64,000 nucleotides of DNA, taken from assembly GCF_000012825.1 (NCBI RefSeq), contig NC_009614.1, positions 1,240,001 to 1,304,000 of the forward strand, given 5' to 3'. This stretch comes from Phocaeicola vulgatus ATCC 8482. GTDB taxonomy: Bacteria; Bacteroidota; Bacteroidia; Bacteroidales; Bacteroidaceae. The notes beneath the pieces were generated by a model. It did not search any database. It was given only the letters and a program-made list of their open reading frames with translations, and was not told the origin of the DNA. Position 1 is the first letter of the stretch, and each line of letters starts with the position of its first letter. Made by a program: the position numbers and the translations under genes. Below are positions 24,336-34,100 of this stretch, piece after piece.

Positions 24336-27300
24336 ATGTTAAAAAGACTGCAATCTGTTAGTATGGTATTATTCCTTGGAACTTTATTCTCCGGAACAAT
24401 TTCTACAGCTACGGCCTCTGGAGCAAATTCTTTCGCGACCACACAGCAAGCGGGAATATGCAAAGGACTTGTGAAAGATGCTACCGGAGAGTCTGTTATT
24501 GGAGCCTCTGTTGTAGTAAAAGGTACCACTAACGGAACAATTACCGATTTTGATGGTAATTTTAGCCTCGATGGGATTAAGAAAGGAGATGTGATTGTAA
24601 TCTCTTATGTGGGATATCAGACACAAGAGATTAAATGGAACGGCAGCCCGCTGAATGTTATCTTGAAAGAAGATTCAAAGACTCTAAGTGAGGTTGTGGT
24701 AGTAGGTTATGGCACACAGAAAAAGGCGAATCTTTCAGGTTCTGTTGCTATGGTAGACAGCAAAGAGTTGGAGAATCGTCCTATTCAGAATGTATCCAGT
24801 GGTTTGCAAGGTTTGATGCCGGGTGTTGCTATTACAGGAACCAACGGGGCACCGGGGCAGGATGCCGGCAAAATCCGTGTTCGTGGGATCGGCACATTGA
24901 ATGAAGCGGGACCTTATATTTTAGTGGATGGCATTGAAACCGGTACATTGAGTGCGGTCGACCCTAATGACATAGAAAGCATTTCTGTATTGAAGGATGC
25001 TGCTTCGGCAGCAATTTATGGTTCTAAAGCTGCCAACGGTGTTGTTTTGATAACTACCAAACGCGGCAAGACCGGACAGACTAAAATTTCCTACAGTGGT
25101 TATCTAAGTTTCCAGAATGCAACGAATATGATTGAGCGTATGGGGTCATACGAATACGCATCCCTGCTGAATCAGGCATTGGAGGCTGAAGGTATGTCGA
25201 AGCGTTTCAATGATACCGAGCTGCAAAAGTTTAAAGACGGGAATGACCCGCTCTATCCGGATACCGACTGGTATGACCTGGCATATAAGACGGGTGTTCA
25301 ACATCGCCATAATGTCAATATCAACGGTGGTTCTGAAAATGTAAAATATATGGCCTCGCTGGGATATTTGAACCAAACAGGTATTTTGCCTAACGCAGGG
25401 CGTGAACAGTTTAATGCGCGTACCAATCTGGACATGAAGATTAATAAACGTTTGAGTGCGCGCATGAACCTGTCTTTCATTAAAAATGATTACAGTGACG
25501 CCAGTTCCGCCTACTACGGGGGTAGCTCGGATCAGATCATCAGGCAGTTGAATTTGATCGCTCCTTGGATTGTAGCCCGCTATGATGACGGCACTTGGGG
25601 CACAATTTCAGACGGCAGTCCCATTGCCTGGTTAGATTCGGGCATGAAGGTGAACCGTGACAATTATAATTTTTCGGGGATGGCCGCTGTAGACTATGAA
25701 ATATTTGATGGCTTAAAATTAACCTTGCAAGGTGCTTACGTCAACAATTTACAAAATTACAATTATTTCCAAAAATATATAAAGTATAATGAGAATAAAG
25801 AATCTGATCCCAGTCAGTTGGACGAGCGTTTTTATAAATGGGACCGCACAAACTATGACGCCTTATTGAACTACAATAAAAATTTCGGCAAGCATAATAT
25901 TAAGGGTCTGTTGGGATGGCATACGGAAAAATATAATTATAAATATCAGAAAGCCGTCCGCAAGAAATTCCCTAATAATGAATTGACGGATATGAATGCC
26001 GGTGATGCTTCTACCCAAAGCAATGAAGGGTATACAGCTGAATTGGCAATGATTTCATGGTTTGCCCGTATTAACTATGATTTTGCAGGTAAATATCTCT
26101 TGGAAGCCAACATTCGTGCGGACGCCTCTTCCCGTTTTGCGGAAGGTCACCGTTGGGGATATTTTCCTTCTTTCTCGGGTGCATGGCGCATCAGCGAGGA
26201 AGCATTTATGGAAAGTGCAAAAGACAGCTGGTTGTCCGGACTGAAAATTCGAGCTTCTTGGGGGCAGCTGGGTAATCAGGATGCATTGAGTGGCAGTAAT
26301 AATGACTATTATCCTGCCTTGAACACGTATAATCTCGATTCCAAATATGCATTTGGAGGCTCTTTGAATTCTGGTTATTATCAACGGAAATATCGTCTGG
26401 AAACCATTTCATGGGAAAAAGCCTCTACTTGGGGAGTCGGCGTTGACTTTACTTTATTCAATAAACTGAATGGTTCTCTGGATTATTATAATCGGAAGAC
26501 TACTGGTATAATTATGGATGTGACAGTCCCTAAAGAATTTGCTTTGGATGCCTATAAGGATAATGTAGGCTCTATGAGAAACAGTGGTATAGAAATAAAT
26601 TTAAGCTACAATACAAAAATAGGTCAGGTTGATTTCGGAATTGCGGGCAATTTCTCTTACAATAAGAATGAAATTCTGGATCTGGGAGGCGGCGACCCTA
26701 ACAAGTACCTGGATGCTACTGATGGTTACAGCCAGCGTAATAAGGTAGGTGAAGCAATGAATTCCTATTATATTTATAGGGCGGATGGATTTTTTAATTC
26801 TCAAGAAGAAGCTGATGCATATACGGCCAAATACGGTAATCCTTTCGGTAAAACTTTCAAGGCAGGCGATTTGCGTTATGTGGATACAAATAAAGATGGT
26901 AAACTGACAGCTGATGACCGTGAATATTGTGGAAGTTCCGATCCTAAAATTATTTACGGATTCAATATAAATGCGGGCTGGAAAGGAATTGACTTATCAT
27001 TGATGTTCAATGGTGCGGCGGGTGTGAAACGCCTGTTTGACGGATACGAGGTGTATGGTAATTTCTCGGGTGACGCTGCTCATCCGGCTACTATTTGGAG
27101 AGATGCCTGGACACCCGATAACCATGATGCCTCCATGCCACGTATTTTTTACGATACAAACTCGGCCAGTAGCAGCCGTTCGGTACAATCGGATTTTTGG
27201 TTACAAGATACAAGTTATTTGCGTCTGAAAAATTTGCAGTTGGGATATACTTTGCCGAAAGGCTGGTTGAATTCGGTTGGTGTTGAGAATATCCGTATTT

Positions 27301-27431
27301 ACTATTCTGTAGAGAATCTATTGACTTTTGATAAGATGAAGATCAATATAGACCCTGAATCCACAAGCCAACGGCTGTCTTCCTATCCTCTATTACGTAC
27401 TCATGCATTCGGCGTTAATGTTACATTCTAA
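24336..27431 (+). CDS. SusC-type TonB-dependent outer-membrane transporter (second pair)
   Basis: A 1031-residue transporter with signal peptide (about 1-28), carboxypeptidase-regulatory-like domain about 40-115 (GLVKDATGESVIGASVVVKG), TonB-box region SEVVVVGYGTQKK, plug about 125-240 (SISVLKDAASAAIYGSKAANG), and the barrel ending in HAFGVNVTF. It lacks an STN domain, so unlike the first SusC it should not signal to a FecR; no sigma, HTCS or enzyme gene accompanies it. It forms a complex with the SusD encoded 28 nt downstream. The substrate is not indicated by neighbours. The pair sits inside the mobile segment and is probably cargo. Confidence 0.94.
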   Translation: MLKRLQSVSMVLFLGTLFSGTISTATASGANSFATTQQAGICKGLVKDATGESVIGASVVVKGTTNGTITDFDGNFSLDGIKKGDVIVISYVGYQTQEIKWNGSPLNVILKEDSKTLSEVVVVGYGTQKKANLSGSVAMVDSKELENRPIQNVSSGLQGLMPGVAITGTNGAPGQDAGKIRVRGIGTLNEAGPYILVDGIETGTLSAVDPNDIESISVLKDAASAAIYGSKAANGVVLITTKRGKTGQTKISYSGYLSFQNATNMIERMGSYEYASLLNQALEAEGMSKRFNDTELQKFKDGNDPLYPDTDWYDLAYKTGVQHRHNVNINGGSENVKYMASLGYLNQTGILPNAGREQFNARTNLDMKINKRLSARMNLSFIKNDYSDASSAYYGGSSDQIIRQLNLIAPWIVARYDDGTWGTISDGSPIAWLDSGMKVNRDNYNFSGMAAVDYEIFDGLKLTLQGAYVNNLQNYNYFQKYIKYNENKESDPSQLDERFYKWDRTNYDALLNYNKNFGKHNIKGLLGWHTEKYNYKYQKAVRKKFPNNELTDMNAGDASTQSNEGYTAELAMISWFARINYDFAGKYLLEANIRADASSRFAEGHRWGYFPSFSGAWRISEEAFMESAKDSWLSGLKIRASWGQLGNQDALSGSNNDYYPALNTYNLDSKYAFGGSLNSGYYQRKYRLETISWEKASTWGVGVDFTLFNKLNGSLDYYNRKTTGIIMDVTVPKEFALDAYKDNVGSMRNSGIEINLSYNTKIGQVDFGIAGNFSYNKNEILDLGGGDPNKYLDATDGYSQRNKVGEAMNSYYIYRADGFFNSQEEADAYTAKYGNPFGKTFKAGDLRYVDTNKDGKLTADDREYCGSSDPKIIYGFNINAGWKGIDLSLMFNGAAGVKRLFDGYEVYGNFSGDAAHPATIWRDAWTPDNHDASMPRIFYDTNSASSSRSVQSDFWLQDTSYLRLKNLQLGYTLPKGWLNSVGVENIRIYYSVENLLTFDKMKINIDPESTSQRLSSYPLLRTHAFGVNVTF

Positions 27432-27459
27432 ATTGTTATAGACTAAAAAAAATGGAATT

Positions 27460-29097
27460 ATGAAATACTTGAAACAATATATGATCATAGGAGCGGTGAC
27501 AATGATTACATCTTGCTCTGATTTTCTAGATACAGCTCCATTGGATGCCCTGTCTCCTGCCACTACGTGGAAAACCGAGGATGATGCCCAAAAATTTGCT
27601 ATCGGGTGTTATGGCGGTAATAACTACGATACTTCCAGCTGGGAAGATGGTGGCAATATCTTATATCTCGACTGCGGGTCGGATTTTGGATATAACAACT
27701 TTGAATGGGAAAACTATAAGACCATTGGCAACGGTACAATGACTCCGTCAGGGGCTGTTGCAAGCTTTTATGATTTCTCAGTCATCCGCCGTTGTAACAC
27801 ATTCCTGGAAAAGGTAAAGGAGATCCCATTTTCCAATGAGCAGACCAAAAACGATTTGATCGGTCAGGTCCGTACTATTCGCGCTTATCGCTATTTTGTT
27901 ATGAACTGGTGGTATGGAGGAGTGCCTGTGATTGACAACTATAACTCAGCAGATGAAGCTAAAGTTCCCCGCAAGTCGGAGGAGGAAGTGAAAAATTACG
28001 TCAATACAGAATTGGACACAGCCATCGGTGAACTGAATGCATCTCCCTCTGAAAGGGGACGGATCGCAAAGGGCGCTGCTATGGCAATCCGAATGCGCAG
28101 CGCACTGTATTATGGTGATTATGTGAAAGCAAAAGAAATGGCCGAGGCCATCATGAATTTGAAACAGTACGATCTGGAACCGGACTACAGTAATTTGTTC
28201 AAAGTTGCCGGTCAGGACTCAAAAGAGATTATTTTGGCTGTTCAATATGTGAATTCCACTTTGGAATTGGGCACAATAGGCCAGATGTATAATAATGGTG
28301 ACGGTGGCTGGTCCTCCATTGTTCCGACTCAGAACCTGGTGGATACTTATGAAATGGCTGACGGCTTGACCAAAGAGGAATCCGGCTCTTATGACCCAAA
28401 CCATCCGTTTGCCGGTCGCGATCCACGTATGGCCATGACCATTATATACCCAGGAATGGACTGGAATGGCACTGTAGTCAATACACTGGACAAGACAATC
28501 AATGGTAAGGATAATGCAAACTATCCTCCTTCTGCGAACAATGCTTCAAAGACCGCCTTAACCTGGAGAAAATATTTGGATGAACAATATGCTAATGGTA
28601 TTTGGAACACGAATGCCTGCCCTATTGTAATCCGCTATGCAGAAGTGTTGCTTACTTATGCGGAAGCAGTCAATGAACTTTCTGGTCCGTCTGCAGATGT
28701 TTATGACAAACTGGATCTGATTCGTGGACGTGTAGGAATGCCGAAAGTGGATCGTGAGAAGTATGCTTCAAAGGAAACATTACGCCGGCTGATCCGCCGT
28801 GAACGTGGGGTGGAATTGGCCGGGGAAGGTGTGCGTCGGGCTGATATTCTGCGCTGGAAAGATGATAATGGAAAGATGGTTGCAGAAACAGTCCTGAATG
28901 GTGTTTTGGAAAGGGTTGTCGGAACTGTAAATTATGCCGAGACTGATCCGACGAAACGTGCGGAGATTGACACGAACGCCCCTGCTACTGACAAGAAGAT
29001 TGAAGACCGTGTATTCAAAGTGCATAATCGATACAATCCAATTCCTCAGGGAGCTATTGATAATAACCCGAATCTTGAGCAAAACCCCGGGTATTAA
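27460..29097 (+). CDS. SusD-type surface lipoprotein (second pair)
   Basis: A 545-residue RagB/SusD lipoprotein (lipobox ITSC, Cys19, then SDFLDTAPLDALSPATTW). Helical SusD features include RTIRAYRYFVMNWWYGGVP and the C-terminal ETLRRLIRRERGVELAGEGVRRADILRW, ending NPNLEQNPGY, the usual SusD terminus. Length is normal. It is co-transcribed with the SusC before it, and a hairpin follows. It caps the transporter at the surface; ligand unknown. Confidence 0.94.
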   Translation: MKYLKQYMIIGAVTMITSCSDFLDTAPLDALSPATTWKTEDDAQKFAIGCYGGNNYDTSSWEDGGNILYLDCGSDFGYNNFEWENYKTIGNGTMTPSGAVASFYDFSVIRRCNTFLEKVKEIPFSNEQTKNDLIGQVRTIRAYRYFVMNWWYGGVPVIDNYNSADEAKVPRKSEEEVKNYVNTELDTAIGELNASPSERGRIAKGAAMAIRMRSALYYGDYVKAKEMAEAIMNLKQYDLEPDYSNLFKVAGQDSKEIILAVQYVNSTLELGTIGQMYNNGDGGWSSIVPTQNLVDTYEMADGLTKEESGSYDPNHPFAGRDPRMAMTIIYPGMDWNGTVVNTLDKTINGKDNANYPPSANNASKTALTWRKYLDEQYANGIWNTNACPIVIRYAEVLLTYAEAVNELSGPSADVYDKLDLIRGRVGMPKVDREKYASKETLRRLIRRERGVELAGEGVRRADILRWKDDNGKMVAETVLNGVLERVVGTVNYAETDPTKRAEIDTNAPATDKKIEDRVFKVHNRYNPIPQGAIDNNPNLEQNPGY

Positions 29098-29151
29098 TAC
29101 AATGACAGTATCGGTCTTTTGTAATTAGAATGGAAATCCAATAAAAAAATG

Positions 29152-29182
29152 GAAGGTGTGTCGTAATACACGATGCACCTTC
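29152..29182 (+). terminator. Terminator after the second susCD pair
   Basis: GAAGGTG and CACCTTC close a stem whose inner part TGTCG...CACGA adds further pairing, followed by TTAATTTTT. The outer arm resembles the methylase terminator at 21843. Confidence 0.75.
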
Positions 29183-29263
29183 TTAATTTTTATTAAGCGC
29201 AATACAATTGCAGTGTATTCTCCTATCATTGTATCCGAAATATAACATAAAAAAGAAACTACC

Positions 29264-29668
29264 ATGCCAAATGAAAACAACCTGTTGCCGGAACATGCAC
29301 AACTTGCAGCAGTTCTGGACAATCCGGACGCAATCCAAAGGATCAAAGAGCCGACAGAAAAAGTACAGATTGCCGCCGTACAGAAAAAGCCGGAACTTGT
29401 CCGGCTGTTCACCAACACTACGGAAAAAGTACAGCTTTCCGCCGTAATTGCCTCTCCTGAAAGTGTCCTTCTCATGCAGGCCCCATCCCCCCTGGCCTGC
29501 TTCACGGCCGTGGAAAGGATGTTCAAGGCGGACCTGCCGCCCACAACCGGTATTCTGGCCGCAGCCCGGAGGCTGGTATTCCGGATGAAGGGGAACAGGA
29601 AACTCGGAGAACCGGATACGGAAGCCGTAAAGGAGTTTTTTGATGAAGTCAAATCCTTTAAACATTGA
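29264..29668 (+). CDS. Short 22-residue-repeat (DUF4116-like) protein
   Basis: A 134-residue cytoplasmic-looking protein with about three repeats of the form (T)EKVQxAAVxxxPExVxxxxxPT: PTEKVQIAAVQKKPELVRLF, then TTEKVQLSAVIASPESVLLM and a degenerate one. The pattern resembles DUF4116-type alpha-solenoid repeats. The C-terminal 45 residues have no repeats (AARRLVFRMKGNRKLGEPD...). It overlaps the region just before the next, longer repeat protein, so the two form an operon and may have arisen by duplication. Function unknown; solenoids usually bind proteins. Confidence 0.7.
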   Translation: MPNENNLLPEHAQLAAVLDNPDAIQRIKEPTEKVQIAAVQKKPELVRLFTNTTEKVQLSAVIASPESVLLMQAPSPLACFTAVERMFKADLPPTTGILAAARRLVFRMKGNRKLGEPDTEAVKEFFDEVKSFKH

Positions 29669-29673
29669 AAGCC

Positions 29674-31029
29674 ATGCCTACAATCCTGGAACACCTTGCC
29701 GCGCTGTTCGACAAGGACATGAGGGCGGTATTGAGCAATCCCCGCGCCATCAGCATGATCGCCAACCCTTCCGCCCGTGTCCAGATGGCCGCGGTCAGAA
29801 GGGACAGAAGTGTCATCTGCTTTATTGAGAAACCGACGGAAAAGGTACAGCTGACAGCTGTCAGAAACGCACCGCACAACATCCATTTCATCACTTCGCC
29901 AAGTGAGAGGGTACAGCTGACGGTCATAGGCATCAGGCCTTCCTATGTCGGCTTCATCCCAAACCCTACGGAAAAAGTACAGCTGAAAGCCGTCGAGAAG
30001 AGACCGGAATGCATCTTCCTGCTGCAGAAGCCCGCAGAAAAGGTACAGCTGACGGCCGTCCTGAAAGATCCCCGGTATCTCTCGGCAATCAGGGAGCCGA
30101 CAGAAAAAGTACAGCTGGCAGCCGTACAGAAAAATCCGGAATGCATCCGTCATATAGCGGAACCGACGGAGAAGGTGCAGCATATGGCCGTCCAGAGAAG
30201 TCCGGATATCTTCCGGCAGATCAGGCAGCCTGAGGAAAGCGTGCGGCTGGCGGCGGTGCAGGCCAAGGGAGAGAACATCAGATACGTGTCCGCCCCGTCC
30301 GAGGCTGTACAACTGGCGGCTGTCAGAAACGATCCGATGAATATCCGGTATATAGAAAACCCTACGGAAAAGGTGCAGTCTGTCGTTCTGAACGCAGACC
30401 GGGATGCGGCACCGTTTATCAGTTCGCCTACAGAAGAGATCAAAAGACTGGCGATGGAAATGTACGGCCTCAGACTGGAAAATGCCGCCGGCAAGGAGGC
30501 GGCAGCGGCCCGGACATCCGAAACCTCCGGAGACTCCGGAAAGAAAGCGGCGGAGGACGTGGCAAAGAAACCTTCGGCAAAGCAGGTCAGAGAGGCGGTG
30601 GAAAAACTGGATAGCGAGATCAGGGAAATAAACAGGGAGTACTTCCAGGCCACTTACGAGGCGCAGTACTCGGACAACGCCGCGGAACGGGAAAGCGAGG
30701 TCTCGGCTGCCGGGAAAAACAGGGAGAAGAAGCTTGTCAAAGCTTATGAAAAATTCAACTCGGCAGCCGTTCCGGAAAGGAAGGAATGCAATGTGGGGAA
30801 GATTGTCAAGGAACTACGCAAGGAAAGGGTGGCCGTGGAAAACATGAAAGCCGGGGAATGGCACTCCCTGATGAAGGGGAAGGCCGTACAGCCGCCCCTT
30901 GTTTCCGGCGCATCCGGAGCCGCAGGAAAAGGAAGCGCACTGATGCTTGCCAGAACACCCGCGGGATATGCACTGAAGGCGGCAGGCACCATAAACCAGG
31001 CAAGCCGGCAGGCCAATGCGGAAATGTAA
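29674..31029 (+). CDS. Long 22-residue-repeat (DUF4116-like) solenoid protein
   Basis: A 451-residue protein. A TTG at 29665 gives nine more bases of frame, but the ATG at 29674 is preferred. Residues about 15-265 consist of about 12 tandem repeats of exactly 22 residues, consensus EKVQLxAVxxxPxxIxxIxxPT, predicted as a helical solenoid. Residues about 290-400 are charged and helical (KQVREAVEKLDSEIREINRE, then NREKKLVKAYEKF), resembling a coiled coil. The C-terminus is Ala/Gly-rich with GKGSALMLARTPAG. It precedes the polyvalent protein gene, separated by a perfect inverted repeat. I infer a scaffold or substrate-binding role in the mobile element. Confidence 0.7.
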   Translation: MPTILEHLAALFDKDMRAVLSNPRAISMIANPSARVQMAAVRRDRSVICFIEKPTEKVQLTAVRNAPHNIHFITSPSERVQLTVIGIRPSYVGFIPNPTEKVQLKAVEKRPECIFLLQKPAEKVQLTAVLKDPRYLSAIREPTEKVQLAAVQKNPECIRHIAEPTEKVQHMAVQRSPDIFRQIRQPEESVRLAAVQAKGENIRYVSAPSEAVQLAAVRNDPMNIRYIENPTEKVQSVVLNADRDAAPFISSPTEEIKRLAMEMYGLRLENAAGKEAAAARTSETSGDSGKKAAEDVAKKPSAKQVREAVEKLDSEIREINREYFQATYEAQYSDNAAERESEVSAAGKNREKKLVKAYEKFNSAAVPERKECNVGKIVKELRKERVAVENMKAGEWHSLMKGKAVQPPLVSGASGAAGKGSALMLARTPAGYALKAAGTINQASRQANAEM

Positions 31030-31055
31030 GTAACATTTGCATTCTACATATATCA

Positions 31056-31105
31056 CTTGTTTACTTATTTACTTTAAATTTCGGAAATGTAAATAAGTAA
31101 ACAAG
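31056..31105. repeat. Perfect 17-bp inverted repeat, operator or terminator
   Basis: CTTGTTTACTTATTTAC (31056-31072) and GTAAATAAGTAAACAAG (31089-31105) are exact reverse complements around a 16-nt spacer, followed by TTTTTTG. It may be the terminator of the repeat-protein operon, but the arm shares 17 contiguous bases with the inverted repeat upstream of parA at 20301, which suggests a protein-binding site as well. Confidence 0.75.
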
Positions 31106-31167
31106 TTTTTTGCTGATAAAACTCTTTATGACTTTATGAACAAGGTATCATATTAAGCCGGCAAACA

Positions 31168-34100
31168 ATGACACATACTTCCGATAAACATGTCACGGAC
31201 GAAGAACTGGAACTTGTCACACGTGGCAAGGCGGACGGCATATACATGAAAGCTCCGAACGGCAGTCCGACTTCCCTGAATGAGAGGCAGTGGGTCCAAG
31301 TGCGCACCAGAGCATTCAAGAACTGGTTTGGAGACTGGGAAAATGTACCGGAGGCAGCTTCAAGGATTGTCGATGAGAATGGCGAGCCTCTGGTTGTCCA
31401 CCATGGAACACCTTTGCGCAGAGACCAGATTACTCCCGAGAGGGGATGGCAGAGGGACGGGATCACTTATATACCCCAAAAGGCTCCGTTCCACACATTC
31501 AAGGGCGGTGAATATTCCGGCCTGATTTTCACCTCCGTCGATGCGGAAAAGGCAAGAGGTATTGCAGAGACGCGTGCAATGAGCATGCCTGATGACAAAT
31601 ATGGCAATGAACAATGGACGGAAGAAGGATACGTGTATGACCTGTATGTAAATTCAAGAAACCCTTTTGACCCGAAAGACGGGCAGGCCGTAAAAAAAAT
31701 CCTGCAGTCATTGGGCAGCGAGATACCTGTCCTGTCTTTTTATGGAGGAAAAGGAGGTACGGTATCCCCGGAGAAAGCGCTGGAGCTGGCATCAAGCAAA
31801 AGAAACTGCTGGATGTTGACGGAAACCCCGGAGTTTTTGTCCAAAATCAGGGAGGCGGGCTATGACGGGCTTGTCGGTTACGACGAGGGAGTGAAATACA
31901 TAGCCGTGATGTCTCCCGGACAGTTGAAGGACGCTTATGAAAACACGGGCGCGTTTTCCACATCAAATGACAACATCCGCTTCCGTCAGGTCTATCACGG
32001 CAGTCCGGCCTCCTTCGGGCATTTCGACCATGCCTTTACCGGAACCGGTGAAGGGGCGCAGGCCTACGGATGGGGGACATACGTGACGGAAGTGAAAGGA
32101 ATCGCCCGCAAATATGCGGCCATCGGTATAAAGCGGGGAAACCACATCACCTATGACGGGGAGCCTTTATCCCCGGTGCTTGACAACGAATATTATTTTG
32201 ATGAGGTATGGAGAATATGGAAACGCCAGATCCTTTCTTCCACCGATGTGGACAGTTTGAAACGGAACATTTCTTCCGTGTATATGGACGGGCGTATCGC
32301 AAGCGCACACAGCGGACGGAGGAAGGCATTCGAGCGGCAGAAGCAGGAGCTGCTTTCCGACATAGATGCGGGCAGGATACGCATTGAGCCGCCGCGCCAC
32401 CTCTATACGGTGGAAATTCCGGAAGACAACGGGATGAACTATCTGTACTGGGACAGGCCGGTATCCGCGGAGCAGCAGGGAAAGATATTCCTGCAGCTCC
32501 GCAAGGAACGTTTCTTCTTTCCGGAAGCCACGGCGGAGTTCTGGAGCGGCAGGTCGCATGTATGGAACAGCGGGAAAGAGTTCTACGGCTTTTTGGACCA
32601 TATGTTCATGAATCCGGACCGGGATACCGATTCACAGCGGCTTGCCAGCGGGTTTCTTTCGCGGGCGGGTTTTACCGGGATTGACTATCCGGCGGAGTGT
32701 TCAACCGGCGGCCGGGCTGACGGCGCGCGGAACTATGTCATTTTCAGCGAGGCCGACCTGAAGATAACCGCACATGAACGTTTCCGCTTCATCGGAGAGA
32801 AAGGGGCCTCCAGACTTGACCGGTCTGAAGGGGCCTCCCTGCGGCTGGAGAACCTCGCCGTCGCCCGCGAAATGGAAAAGTCCGGCAAGGATGCCGGAAC
32901 AATAAAGGCGGCGACAGGCTGGGAACGCGGGGCTGATAGCAAGTGGCGTTATGAGACGGCGGATTTCGAATACCATCCGGCCGGAGATCTGGGCTATTCA
33001 CGACTGCTGGAAAAACAGTCCTGGCATGGGGAGCTTGAAAATCTTCTTGACCGGCAGATAGAGGGCGAAACACTCTCTGAAGCGGAGTGGAAACGGTTTG
33101 AGGAACTGACGGAGCTGGCAGCCGGACTGAAGGAACAGGACGAGCTGCGTGAACGGATCTATCTTGATGACTATGTGAAAGACGATGAACTGTTCCAGGC
33201 CTATCCTGAAATGAAACGGACCCGGCTGGAATTTGTGGACCTGCCGTCGGCCGACTATTGCGGGGGCTACCTCCATCCGGACAACAGAATCGTGATAAAC
33301 ATCTCCCGGACTGATGATGTGAGGTCTGTCCTGGCCCATGAGATACAGCACGCAATACAGACCATGGAGGGCTTTGCGCGGGGAAGCAATCCCGGGGAGT
33401 TTAAAAACACGGTGGAGAATGTGATCCTGGACATCGTGCGGGCCACTGACGGAAGGATTCTGGAGGGCGGCGGTTTCGACAATACCCCCAAAGGCATATT
33501 TGCCGCACTTGACCGGAAAGTGCCCTACGGGACAATACTGAGACATTATGACTATCCCCTCAGCCTCGTGGCTGAGAAGTACGGATATGAGAACATCTTT
33601 GACCTGGTGAATGACATCGGCCGGTTTAAAAGCGGCATACAGGAATACCGTTCCACTGCCGGGGAGGTGGAAGCGCGCAATGTGGAAAGCAGGCTGGATT
33701 TTACTTCCGCCCAAAGACGGAACACGCTTGCCGTTTCCACCGAGGATATCGCCCGGGACGGGCAGATATTCCTTTCAAGGGACGTCCGGATGGACGAGCT
33801 CGCACGTCATGTGTCTTTTCTGGCCGGGAAACTGCATATTCCGGTGGAAGTGATCCGTCATGCCGACGAGGCAGGCTCTCCCGACATACGCGACCTGCTC
33901 TCCTGCGGGAAAGACATCCGGGGCTGGTATGACATCCCCTCGCAACGTATCTGCCTGTATCTTCCACATGCCCGGGGGAAAGCGGACGTCGAGCGTACCC
34001 TGCTGCATGAGGGTGTGGCACATTACGGCCTCAGAAAGCTTGCAGGTCCCAAGCATATGGATGCTTTTCTGGATGACATCTTCAACGGATGCGGAGAAAA

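Noticed and set aside
29125..30312. 395-codon frame on the minus strand opposite the 22-residue-repeat genes.
   Set aside because: It is a mirror of the 66-bp repeat structure of the plus-strand genes, has no own start context, and the plus-strand product has the coherent 22-residue pattern.
29760..30480. Possible CRISPR-like regular spacing of about 66 bases.
   Set aside because: The repeats are degenerate at DNA level and encode a 22-residue protein repeat; there are no constant repeats with unique spacers and no cas genes.
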